From Cryomorphaceae bacterium (GTDB lineage: Bacteria; Bacteroidota; Bacteroidia; Flavobacteriales_D; SKUL01), in NCBI GenBank assembly GCA_007695365.1, contig REDV01000041.1, positions 1-37,947 of the forward strand: a DNA stretch of 37,947 nt, read 5' to 3'. The first letter of the stretch is position 1. Each line of letters starts with the position of its first letter. The notes below the pieces were generated by a model. That model had not been told where the DNA came from. It did not search any database and worked only from the letters and a program-made list of their open reading frames with translations. Made by a program: the position numbers and the translations under genes. Shown in pieces: positions 25,457 through 32,911 of the stretch.

Positions 25457-26001
25457 CCTACTGCCTGGGTTTTATCGGGTTCTATGCTTTCTCCGCGATG
25501 CATGGAGCTAATCGCTTCGTGAAGGTATTCGCGCTCCACCTGCAGTTTCTTCTGCCCGAGGCTGATGGCCCAGTCGTCAATGGCTCCCTGGTACAAAATG
25601 CTTCCATCCGGCCCGCAGAGAAATACCTCGGGCGTGATGGTGGCATTCAAGGTGCGCACAAGGCTCATTTCCGGATCGAGCATCACCGGAAGTTCCAGGT
25701 TGTACTTGCGGATGTACTGCCGTATTTCCGAAACGGGGTAGAAGGTTCCGGCCACCACACCCACAAACAGGAGGGAGTCTGAGGTCCACTCACCCACAAG
25801 CTCATTGATTCTGAGCGCGTAACTCTGGCACAGCGGACATTCGGGCGAGAGAAATACAAACACCACTTTTTTGTCGGCCAGTTCACCCAGCTCAAAGGAG
25901 GAGTCGTCGAGTTGAACCAGTGTAACTTCCGTCCAACGAGGCTTGGAACAGGAAACCGCGAGGAACACAAACATCATAGCAAACATCCACAAATGACGCA
26001 T
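25441..26001 (-). CDS. Redoxin/thioredoxin-like lipoprotein
   Basis: This 186-residue lipoprotein (FLAVSC, Cys18) has a thioredoxin fold with a CPLC active site at Cys55-Cys58 in SPECPLCQSY. The cis-Pro is probably in TITPEVFL. It belongs to the AhpC/TSA-redoxin class. It precedes the cytochrome/copper monooxygenase gene with a 16-base coding overlap; the same kind of pairing occurs in other phyla, so it may serve thiol chemistry or metallation of its neighbour. The C-terminus GCFIE ends in a further Cys. The ATG is four bases after a perfect TATCTTTG. Confidence 0.87.
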   Translation of the reverse strand: MRHLWMFAMMFVFLAVSCSKPRWTEVTLVQLDDSSFELGELADKKVVFVFLSPECPLCQSYALRINELVGEWTSDSLLFVGVVAGTFYPVSEIRQYIRKYNLELPVMLDPEMSLVRTLNATITPEVFLCGPDGSILYQGAIDDWAISLGQKKLQVEREYLHEAISSMHRGESIEPDKTQAVGCFIE

Positions 26002-26005
26002 GTGG

Positions 26006-26013
26006 CAAAGATA
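26006..26013 (-). promoter_or_regulatory. -7 promoter element TATCTTTG, 4 bases before redoxin ATG
   Basis: On the minus strand: TATCTTTG, CCAC, ATG. This drives the two-gene redoxin/monooxygenase operon and predicts a leaderless message. Confidence 0.7.
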
Positions 26014-26638
26014 GTTATTGCGACGCCCATGATAAATGGCCTAAGAAGAATCTCTATGGCAGAACTTTGTGTTTTAGGTTTATCCCAAATTAAGCAATTG
26101 GCCCTGCCAATGCATATTGTGGGTCTATATCCTTTGCGCTCATTGTGGTTAAGCCTTTTTACTGCCAGCCGTGCCGCAGGTTGAAAGGCCTAAGCGTACC
26201 GGGTAAACGTATTTAGAACACCTTGTAAATCAACAATTGCGAATAAGTTTGAATGAGACTTCTCCACTTCGCGTTTCGTACCTCTACGCTTCGGTCGAAG
26301 TGACAAATAGACAAATTATTTGTTACTAGATTGAATTCTATCCCGTTTTAAAGCGTTTGCCCAAGCTTTCAATGATTTTGCCCCGGAAGGCTTCTTTAAA
26401 TCCCAAATAATCCCAAAAGAGCAGCCCTGAAAAGAGGATAGGAAAGTTGCACGATGGGTTAAAGACGGGCGAAAGGTGAGGTGTTTTAGTTGGATACTAA
26501 ACAATTAGTTAGGACGGATTGACTTCCTGGCTCCACGACCTTTCAAACGACTCCAAACACCTTTATAGCAAATATGCAACCACACACTTTGAGAGGAAAT
26601 GACGCGTTTTTACGCTCATCAACTGAAAACCAACATGT
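26014..26638. other. Intergenic region, 625 bp, no gene seen
   Basis: I find no supported gene. It contains one REP-like element (26257-26305) and a perfect small palindrome ACAAAT-T-ATTTGT at 26311-26323. A minus-strand open frame at 26316-26504 has no recognisable features. No convincing promoter for the DUF4349 gene was found near its start. Confidence 0.5.
26257..26305 (+). repeat. Solitary REP-like element
   Basis: It begins AGACT-like (GACTTCTCCACTTCG) and ends TCGAAGTGACA, resembling the arms at 1679-1704 and 1783-1810 but with a longer middle. CACTTCG at 26265-26271 pairs with CGAAGTG at 26296-26302. Confidence 0.5.
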
Positions 26639-27448
26639 ATGAACAATCGAAAATTAGGATTTGCCCGTGGGCGGCTCCTCGCATTGGGGTTGCTTATTGT
26701 TATTGCCGGTTGCGGTGGTAGCGGAGACAGCGCCTATACGGACACTGTTTCGGAGCCGCATGTACCGTCTCAGAAGGCATCTGTGGAAACGCAGCAACCT
26801 CGCGAGAGCAGGATGATCAGAACCGGTCGACTGGTCTTTGAAACCGAAGACCCTTCCGCCACGCGTTCATTCCTGGTAGAGGAAATCAACCTACGGGATG
26901 GCTATATTACCTCCGATGAAACGAGTAAATCGTTAAACCGACTGAGCACCACGCTGGAGGTTCGCATTCCGTCGGAGCAGTTTGGGGGTTTTTTAGAGCG
27001 TGTTTCCGATCATGTAACGAGGTTTGATACCCGCCATATTTCAGCCCGGGATGTTAGCGAGGAATATGTGGACGTGGAAGCCCGGCTCAAAACCAAAAAA
27101 GATCTTGAGACCCGCTATCTTGAGCTGCTGTCAAAGGCTGTGACCATTTCGGAGATGCTTGAGATTGAACACCAGATCGGGTTGCTCAGGGCCGAAATTG
27201 AGTCCATGGAAGGCCGACTGAAATACCTCGACAACAGGGTGTCGTATTCCACGCTGAGCATTACCTACTATGAGCTGACGCCCGAGGAAAAGCGTTTCGG
27301 TTCGCGGTTTATTGTGGCGTTTAAAAGCGGGTGGGACAACCTTATCTCCTTCCTGATTATGATGACCCACATTTGGCCGTTTTTCGCCATCGGTATTGCC
27401 ATTGCGCTTGGCTTTAGCTATTTCGGAAAACGCAAGCGGACGAAATAG
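26639..27448 (+). CDS. DUF4349 domain lipoprotein
   Basis: This 269-residue protein has a lipobox VIAGC (Cys25), a DUF4349 domain from about 58 to 255, a predicted coiled coil near 145-190 (acidic and basic heptads around LEIEHQIGLLRAEIESMEGRLKY), and a C-terminal membrane helix (about 238-260) followed by a basic tail KRKRTK. DUF4349 proteins are found at cell envelopes of many bacteria and their function is not established. A lipid anchor at one end and a membrane helix at the other could tether two membranes or hold a loop in the periplasm. The ATG at 26639 precedes the signal directly. The next gene follows after 102 bases on the same strand. Confidence 0.83.
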   Translation: MNNRKLGFARGRLLALGLLIVIAGCGGSGDSAYTDTVSEPHVPSQKASVETQQPRESRMIRTGRLVFETEDPSATRSFLVEEINLRDGYITSDETSKSLNRLSTTLEVRIPSEQFGGFLERVSDHVTRFDTRHISARDVSEEYVDVEARLKTKKDLETRYLELLSKAVTISEMLEIEHQIGLLRAEIESMEGRLKYLDNRVSYSTLSITYYELTPEEKRFGSRFIVAFKSGWDNLISFLIMMTHIWPFFAIGIAIALGFSYFGKRKRTK

Positions 27449-27550
27449 GAGTATGGAAATGCGCATCATTGGGTAGTTACCTGCGAACGCTCCATTGCAT
27501 TTATGCTTATATTGTGCTGTGTTCTCCTCACAGGGAATGGCACATAGACA

Positions 27551-28129
27551 TTGGCAGACACACTCAGGAAATATGCAGCCCTTATTACAGTGCTCGCCCT
27601 GTTTTCGGATGGTTTTTCACAGTCCGGAATCAGCGTGGAGTCCAACCGGAGCAGCTACACAGTGGGCGACGAGATTGTTGTTGAATATCGCTCCTTGAAG
27701 GGTATCAATGCAGTTGGCGTTCCCGAGGGAAGTGGCTTTGAACTGAGCAGACCCGGCTGGCGGTACATCATCAAGATCGCGGATGCACAAGGCGAAGTCA
27801 CCTTTGTATGGCGTTACCACCTCAGGGCCCTGAAACCCGGCTTGCTCGTAATTGAAAGTCCGGATTTCTGGATGGAAGGCACGCTTCTCAAGGCAAACAA
27901 GCATTTTTTGTTCATTCACGAAAAACCGCTGATTGTGGCGGCCGGAGACCTGCGTGAACTCAAGCTTGCCGATCCGGAAACATTGGGTGAATTACCCATT
28001 CGGTACGTTGTGACCTCAAGCTATGGCTATGTACAGCGCATGTTTCGTGGGCAGTGGCATTTTGCGCGTAAACTCAGTGCGGAAGAGGTGTTGGAGATTC
28101 AGGAAAAGACGTCAGTCCGTAGGCCGTAG
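27551..28129 (+). CDS. Secreted BatD-like protein
   Basis: This 192-residue protein starts at TTG 27551 and has a signal peptide ending DGFSQ (about residue 24). The region SNRSSYTVGDEIVVEYR resembles the first domain of BatD/oxygen-tolerance proteins, which begin with a similar exposed strand, but the protein is far shorter than BatD (500-600 residues) and lacks its transmembrane C-terminus. I therefore call it BatD-like with modest certainty. Neither BatA/B nor MoxR genes are adjacent. Earlier ATG codons are absent from this frame. The neighbours are a DUF4349 lipoprotein upstream and an antiporter 60 bases downstream. Confidence 0.55.
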   Translation: MADTLRKYAALITVLALFSDGFSQSGISVESNRSSYTVGDEIVVEYRSLKGINAVGVPEGSGFELSRPGWRYIIKIADAQGEVTFVWRYHLRALKPGLLVIESPDFWMEGTLLKANKHFLFIHEKPLIVAAGDLRELKLADPETLGELPIRYVVTSSYGYVQRMFRGQWHFARKLSAEEVLEIQEKTSVRRP

Positions 28130-28189
28130 GAACTATATTCAGCATTGGTTTCACCCCAATTGCTACCTTTAGCCACCTTTCACGGAGGT

Positions 28190-30133
28190 ATGCGAACATC
28201 ATTCCTGTTGCTTTTTCTGTTGACGGCTTTCGGGGCTGCCGGTGCGCAAAGCGAGCCGGGGCCTGAAGACTATCGCGTGGAGCTTTCGGCTTTTTCGGTG
28301 AAAGGCATTCCCACTACCGGAACCATTTCGCTGCTCAATGACAGTTTGATGAACAATTGGGGCCAGGGAGCTGTGCCTGCCGTGGTCAACGGTGAGCGCA
28401 GGTACATTGATTTTCAAGGAGGGGAAGGCTCTTTTACCGTCAGTTTCGACCGAAACGAGCCCTTTTCGATACGCGTGGGGCAGTTTGCACACGTGCAGGA
28501 TATGACCCCCATGCCTCTGTGGCTGTCGGTTTTGCCGCCGCTGATTGCCATTGCACTGGCGCTGGTTTTTAAGGAAGTGATAGCCTCCCTGTTTCTGGGC
28601 TTGCTGTTTGGCGCCGGATGTGTGGGCTACTACAGCACGGGCTGGAGCGGTGCAGCGGGTGGGTTTTTCAGGGTGATTGATACCTACATCATTTCGGCAC
28701 TCAACGACTGGGGCCACCTGGCTGTGATTCTTTTTTCGCTCTTTATCGGTGCCATTGTGGCCATCGTCACCAAAAACGGCGGTATGCTGGGTGTGGTGAA
28801 TCGCATTTCGCGATTAGCCAAAACGCCCCGCTCCGGACAGCTTACCACATGGGGAATGGGTCTCGCTATTTTCTTTGACGACTACGCCAATACACTGGTG
28901 GTGGGTAATACCCTGCGGCCCGTAACCGACCGATTGCGCATCTCGCGCGAAAAACTGAGCTACATTGTGGATTCTACCGCTGCACCCATGGCAGCCATTG
29001 CCCTTGTTACTACGTGGATAGGTGCACAGCTTGGCTATATTGACGACGGCTTGAAAATCATCAATGCCGATGAAACGGTTATCGCTTCGGGTAGTTACGC
29101 CGTGATGGTGCAGTCGCTGGCATATTCGTACTATCCCATTCTCACGCTGGTCTTTATTTTTATGCTGGTGTGGATGGGGCGCGATTACGGTCCGATGTAC
29201 CGCGCCGAAGTGGCCGCCCGCAAACGACCCGAGGGTCAGGCGGACAAAAACTACCAGCAAAGCAAGGAACTGGAGGCCCTTCAGCCCGAGGACGGTATCA
29301 ATCTCCGGCCGCTCAACGCCATCATTCCCATTGCGGTGGTGATTTTTGGAACCGTAGCCGGTTTGCTCATTACAGGCTGGGATTCGGCAACATGGGCGCA
29401 AAGCGACACCGGATTTTTCAGAAAACTGGCACTTAACATCGGCGATAGCGATTCATACACTTCGTTGTTGTGGTCTTCGCTTGCCGGACTTGCCACTGCC
29501 ATTCTGCTCACCGTAACCCAAGGCATCATGCCGCTGGGCGACACGCTCGAGGCCATGTTTACAGGTTTTAAAACCATGCTTGGGGCCATTGCTATTTTGG
29601 TGTTGGCGTGGTCGCTGGCGGCCATTACCGAACAGATGCACAGCGCCGATTACCTTACGGGCATCCTCACCGGAAACATTCCTTATTGGTTGCTGCCAGG
29701 ACTTACTTTTTTGCTGGCCGCTTTGGTTGCGTTTTCAACGGGTTCGTCGTGGGGCACCATGGCCATACTCTACCCGTTGATGCTACCACTGAGCTGGTCG
29801 GTTTGCATGGCGGCCGGTTGTGATATGGCAGTGGGGCAGTCTATTTTCTTTCACGTAGTATCGGCGGTGCTGGCCGGCTCCGTGCTTGGCGACCATTGTT
29901 CACCCATTTCCGACACCACCATACTTAGCTCCATGGCCGCGTCGGTGAACCACATAGCGCACGTTCAAACGCAGTTGCCCTATGCGCTCACGGTGGGTGC
30001 TGTGGCCTTTGTGCTTTCGGTTGCAGCGGCACTGCTGCAAGTAAACGGACTGGTTTTTATTGCCCCGGGAGTCCTTGTGTTGTGGCTGGTGATCAGGGTA
30101 GTGGGGAAGGAGGTTGAGGGCAGGGGGCGGTAG
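28190..30133 (+). CDS. nhaC: NhaC-family Na+/H+ antiporter with secreted N-terminal domain
   Basis: From the ATG at 28190 the protein has 647 residues. A signal peptide (about 1-20, ending AGAQ) is followed by an 85-residue beta-rich extracytoplasmic domain and then about twelve hydrophobic segments typical of the NhaC family. The core motif IFFDDYANTLVVGNTLRPVTD (about 224-244) and GDHCSPISDTT near the C-terminus are the family's ion-binding signatures. It probably exchanges Na+ for H+ or organic substrates. A start at 28145 would put 15 residues before the signal and is rejected. A near-consensus TACCTTTA lies 18 bases upstream and GGAGG lies just before the ATG, a rare Shine-Dalgarno-like sequence here. 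Confidence 0.88.
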   Translation: MRTSFLLLFLLTAFGAAGAQSEPGPEDYRVELSAFSVKGIPTTGTISLLNDSLMNNWGQGAVPAVVNGERRYIDFQGGEGSFTVSFDRNEPFSIRVGQFAHVQDMTPMPLWLSVLPPLIAIALALVFKEVIASLFLGLLFGAGCVGYYSTGWSGAAGGFFRVIDTYIISALNDWGHLAVILFSLFIGAIVAIVTKNGGMLGVVNRISRLAKTPRSGQLTTWGMGLAIFFDDYANTLVVGNTLRPVTDRLRISREKLSYIVDSTAAPMAAIALVTTWIGAQLGYIDDGLKIINADETVIASGSYAVMVQSLAYSYYPILTLVFIFMLVWMGRDYGPMYRAEVAARKRPEGQADKNYQQSKELEALQPEDGINLRPLNAIIPIAVVIFGTVAGLLITGWDSATWAQSDTGFFRKLALNIGDSDSYTSLLWSSLAGLATAILLTVTQGIMPLGDTLEAMFTGFKTMLGAIAILVLAWSLAAITEQMHSADYLTGILTGNIPYWLLPGLTFLLAALVAFSTGSSWGTMAILYPLMLPLSWSVCMAAGCDMAVGQSIFFHVVSAVLAGSVLGDHCSPISDTTILSSMAASVNHIAHVQTQLPYALTVGAVAFVLSVAAALLQVNGLVFIAPGVLVLWLVIRVVGKEVEGRGR

Positions 30134-30326
30134 CACTGAGCAAACGGTTGAGCCGATCAACTTCAAATTATCTGTCAAGGTCGTTCCGGTGGGTTTAAGG
30201 CTTTCATCAGAACGGAATTGGGTTTAGGCTTCCCATCTCTGCTTCCATTTTAAAACCACGGAAGATTGGAGTAAGTTGTGCGGATTTTTAGTGGAAGTAG
30301 CACGCAAGGTGGTTTCCACCGGCATC

Positions 30327-30404
30327 CATCGTCTAATTGTCTCATCGTCTAATCAGCCCGTCACCAATCATCTCATCATCTCATTACCACATCATCTCAT
30401 CAAC
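30327..30404 (+). repeat. Degenerate TCTCAT/TCTAAT tandem repeat upstream of glcD
   Basis: Short related units (CATCGTCTAAT, TCTCATCGTCTAAT, CATCTCATCATCTCAT, CATCATCTCATCAAC) fill about 78 bases just before the promoter element. The low-complexity run may be a slippage-prone leader or a binding array. Confidence 0.65.
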
Positions 30405-30407
30405 CTG

Positions 30408-30415
30408 TATCTTTG
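30408..30415 (+). promoter_or_regulatory. -7 promoter element TATCTTTG, 4 bases before glcD ATG
   Basis: Order TATCTTTG, TTCA, ATG at 30420. It excludes the upstream start at 30276, since the 48 extra residues would be encoded by the repeat and promoter. Confidence 0.7.
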
Positions 30416-30419
30416 TTCA

Positions 30420-31847
30420 ATGAAGCCAAACATTGATTCTGAAACCGCAGCTTATACCCTGGTGGACGATGCAGCCATAGCGCAGTTTCAACAAATGCTT
30501 GGGGCAGAGCATGTATTTGAAGATGCCGAAACACGCACCCTATACGGACACGACGAAACGGAAGACCTCAGCTTTCCGCCGGAGGTTGTACTGAAACCGG
30601 AGACGCCTGACGAAATAGCCGCTGTTTTGCGCTATTGTAACGAGCGGCGGATTCCGGTAACGCCCATCGGTGCGCGCACAGGTTTGAGCGGGGGAGCGCT
30701 GAGCCTCTTTGGTGGCGTGGGCTTATCACTCGAGCGACTGAACCGCATACTTCATATAGACACCCAAAACCTCCAGGCCACGGTTGAACCCGGTGTGATT
30801 ACCCAGGTGTTTCAGGAATCCGTTGAAGAACACGGGCTCATGTATGCGCCCGATCCGGCAAGCAGGGGCTCGTGCTTTATCGGTGGAAATATCGCTGAGA
30901 ACTCTGGCGGACCAAGGGCACTGAAGTACGGAGTGACCAAAGACTTTGTGCTGAACCTGGAGGTGGTGTTGCCCAACGGCGAAATCATCTGGACGGGCGC
31001 CAATACCCTCAAAAACTCAACGGGTTACAACCTTACCCAGTTAATGGTTGGCAGCGAAGGCACGTTGGGCATCGTAACCAAAGCCGTGATGAAATTACTG
31101 CCCAAACCAGGCCACAATATGCTGATGCTGGTTCCATTCAACAGCGCTGAAAAAGCCTGCGAAGCGGTTTCGGCCGTGTTCAGGGCGGGTATTACACCAT
31201 CGGCGATGGAGTTTATGGAGCGCGATGCCATTGACTGGTCCTTGAAATACGTGGATGATGTTTCCCTGCCGGTGGGCGAGGAGGTGGCAGCACATCTGCT
31301 GGTGGAAGTGGATGGAAACAATCCGGAACAACTGATGGAAGAGTGCGAGAAGATTAGCGCCTTGATGGAAGATTACGGTGCCACAGACGTTCTTTTTGCC
31401 GATGACGAACAGCAAAAAAACACCCTGTGGAAATTGCGCCGCAAGGTAGGGGAGGCGGTAAAGGCTCATTCAGTATATAAGGAAGAGGATACGGTCGTTC
31501 CGCGCTTTGCACTTCCGGTGCTGTTGAATGGGGTGAAGGAAATTGGAAGAAAATACGGGTTTCATTCGGTGTGTTACGGACATGCCGGCGACGGTAACCT
31601 GCACGTGAACATTATTCGCGGGGAGCTCTCCGAGGAACAGTGGAACGAGACCCTTCAAAAAGGAATCCGCGAAATTTTTGAGCTCACTGCCTCGTTAGGC
31701 GGTACCATTTCCGGTGAGCACGGTATCGGTTACGTGCAACGACCATTCCTCGATGTGGTATTTTCATCTACGCACCGAAACATCTTTCAACAAATCAAAC
31801 AGGCTTTCGACCCCCGTGGTATACTCAACCCCGGCAAGGCAATCTGA
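30420..31847 (+). CDS. glcD: FAD-linked oxidase, GlcD/D-lactate dehydrogenase type
   Basis: This 475-residue flavoprotein of the GlcD/LldE-type family has an N-terminal FAD-binding PCMH domain with PIGARTGLSGGA near residues 80-91 and PDPASRGSCFIGGNIAENSGG near 140-160. The C-terminal FAD-oxidase domain includes the metal-binding YGHAGDGNLHVN motif (about 385-396) and GTISGEHGIGY near 420-430. Such enzymes oxidise glycolate or D-lactate and pass electrons to quinone or cytochrome. The usual partners GlcE/GlcF or LldG are not beside it, so a stand-alone D-lactate dehydrogenase is the safer reading. The start at 30420 is fixed by the adjacent promoter. Confidence 0.92.
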   Translation: MKPNIDSETAAYTLVDDAAIAQFQQMLGAEHVFEDAETRTLYGHDETEDLSFPPEVVLKPETPDEIAAVLRYCNERRIPVTPIGARTGLSGGALSLFGGVGLSLERLNRILHIDTQNLQATVEPGVITQVFQESVEEHGLMYAPDPASRGSCFIGGNIAENSGGPRALKYGVTKDFVLNLEVVLPNGEIIWTGANTLKNSTGYNLTQLMVGSEGTLGIVTKAVMKLLPKPGHNMLMLVPFNSAEKACEAVSAVFRAGITPSAMEFMERDAIDWSLKYVDDVSLPVGEEVAAHLLVEVDGNNPEQLMEECEKISALMEDYGATDVLFADDEQQKNTLWKLRRKVGEAVKAHSVYKEEDTVVPRFALPVLLNGVKEIGRKYGFHSVCYGHAGDGNLHVNIIRGELSEEQWNETLQKGIREIFELTASLGGTISGEHGIGYVQRPFLDVVFSSTHRNIFQQIKQAFDPRGILNPGKAI

Positions 31848-32063
31848 GGTCTTCCTTGGTTAACGGGAAATACTATAATTAAAACCGGATTGCGGTTGAT
31901 TTTCCAAACTTCACGCTCAAACGAATGGCGTATTTTCTAAGATGAACCACTTATTTCAATCGGCAAAACCTAACGCATGAAAAAATATTAGAATTAAATA
32001 ACCACATTTTCAGTCACATATAACGAAAAGAGGTGTAAAAGCAATAAAAAACTGTTTTGGGGC

Positions 32064-32094
32064 TTGCTTCAGTAGGTGTGTTTCTATACTTTTG
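32064..32094 (+). promoter_or_regulatory. Promoter TTG-N20-TACTTTTG without a gene behind it
   Basis: TTG at 32064-32066 and TACTTTTG at 32087-32094 are 20 bases apart, a good -33/-7 match. The next supported coding region on this strand is far away, so it probably serves a small RNA. Confidence 0.6.
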
Positions 32095-32098
32095 GACT

Positions 32099-32215
32099 GC
32101 GTTAACTTTAAAAGGCCGCTGCCACCCCCCGGTAGCATTTCGATACGAAAAGGCCTATGCGAAGTTTTTCTGTTTCATAGCTTCAAAAGCCCTCCACGGA
32201 GGGCTTTTGAATTTT
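32099..32215 (+). ncRNA. Candidate small RNA, about 115 nt
   Basis: Between a good promoter (32064-32094) and a strong terminator (32182-32211) lie two further compact hairpins and no reading frame of note. GCTGCC at 32118-32123 pairs with GGTAGC at 32131-32136 and exposes a loop of one A and six C. TTTCG at 32138-32142 pairs with CGAAA at 32146-32150. CTATG at 32155-32159 can pair with CATAG at 32176-32180. A C-rich loop is typical of trans-acting small RNAs. I do not recognise a named family. The main alternative is that only the terminator is real and belongs to lolA on the other strand. Confidence 0.55.
32182..32211. terminator. Strong intrinsic terminator, usable from both sides
   Basis: A perfect 13-bp stem (TTCAAAAGCCCTC against GAGGGCTTTTGAA) has a CACG loop. 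TTTT follows on the plus strand, where it ends the candidate small RNA. On the minus strand it lies about 43 bases past the lolA stop, so it could end the ftsK-lolA transcript too. Confidence 0.8.
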
Positions 32216-32253
32216 ATGGCATGTGCATAGCCTTCGTACAGAGAGAGGTCTTG

Positions 32254-32901
32254 TTATCGCAAATCAATTACTTCCGCGCCGGGAAACTTCGATTTTTCAA
32301 AGGCAAATGTGCCGCTGGGAATACTTTGGTCGGCCTTGAATGACTGCAACTCGTAGGTGTAATTGTCGCCTTCCTTGCCCATCACTTCAACTTTCAGCAG
32401 TTCCAGTTTCTCGCTGTCAACGTGCACCTTTACGGTGTGAAAAGATGAATCGCCCGGCTTTACGGGGTGCAATTTAATTTGGTGGGCTTTGCGTCCGTTT
32501 ACGTCTCCTGTGCCATCGTAGAACTGCTTAAACCCCGACTCCCAAATGGTAAAAAGCTTGGAAGGATTCAGCGCATTGTCTTCTTCGGTGGCTTCGTAAT
32601 CCACGTATACCTCGTTGCTTTCGCTCTGAAAGGTCCATCGGGTATCCCCATCACCAATCACCACATCTTTGTCGAGTTTAACCCGGTACTTGTCTCCGGC
32701 CACCACAATGCTACCGGATTTTTTCATGGCGATATCGCTTTGGAGATCGACCAGACTCATGGTAAAATCGGCAGAAAAATTCTTGTAAGCCTTGGTTTTG
32801 TCGCTCACTGAATTTAAAATGTCTATTGCCTTTTGATCCTGGCTCATTACTCCCGAGGTAAACCCTAAGGTTATGAGGATCAATGTTGCGATGGTTTTCA
32901 T
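32254..32901 (-). CDS. lolA: LolA-like outer-membrane lipoprotein carrier
   Basis: This 215-residue protein has a signal peptide ending GVMSQ (about 20) and the LolA/LolB half-barrel fold, with the conserved tryptophan-containing strand VIGDGDTRWTF and the YEL-x-SF region near the end. LolA moves lipoproteins through the periplasm from the inner to the outer membrane, which matters here given the many predicted lipoproteins in the window. It lies 10 bases behind the ftsK stop and forms an operon with it, a pairing known from Bacteroidota. A strong terminator follows. Confidence 0.88.
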   Translation of the reverse strand: MKTIATLILITLGFTSGVMSQDQKAIDILNSVSDKTKAYKNFSADFTMSLVDLQSDIAMKKSGSIVVAGDKYRVKLDKDVVIGDGDTRWTFQSESNEVYVDYEATEEDNALNPSKLFTIWESGFKQFYDGTGDVNGRKAHQIKLHPVKPGDSSFHTVKVHVDSEKLELLKVEVMGKEGDNYTYELQSFKADQSIPSGTFAFEKSKFPGAEVIDLR

Positions 32902-32911
32902 AAGTCTCGTT

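Noticed and set aside
26316-26504. A 62-codon minus-strand open frame in the large intergenic region
   Set aside because: It has no motif, no promoter and lies in low-information sequence beside a REP-like element. Chance or a decayed gene are both possible.
27551-28129. Calling this gene batD outright
   Set aside because: Only the first domain resembles BatD. The protein is about a third of the usual length and the bat operon partners are missing.
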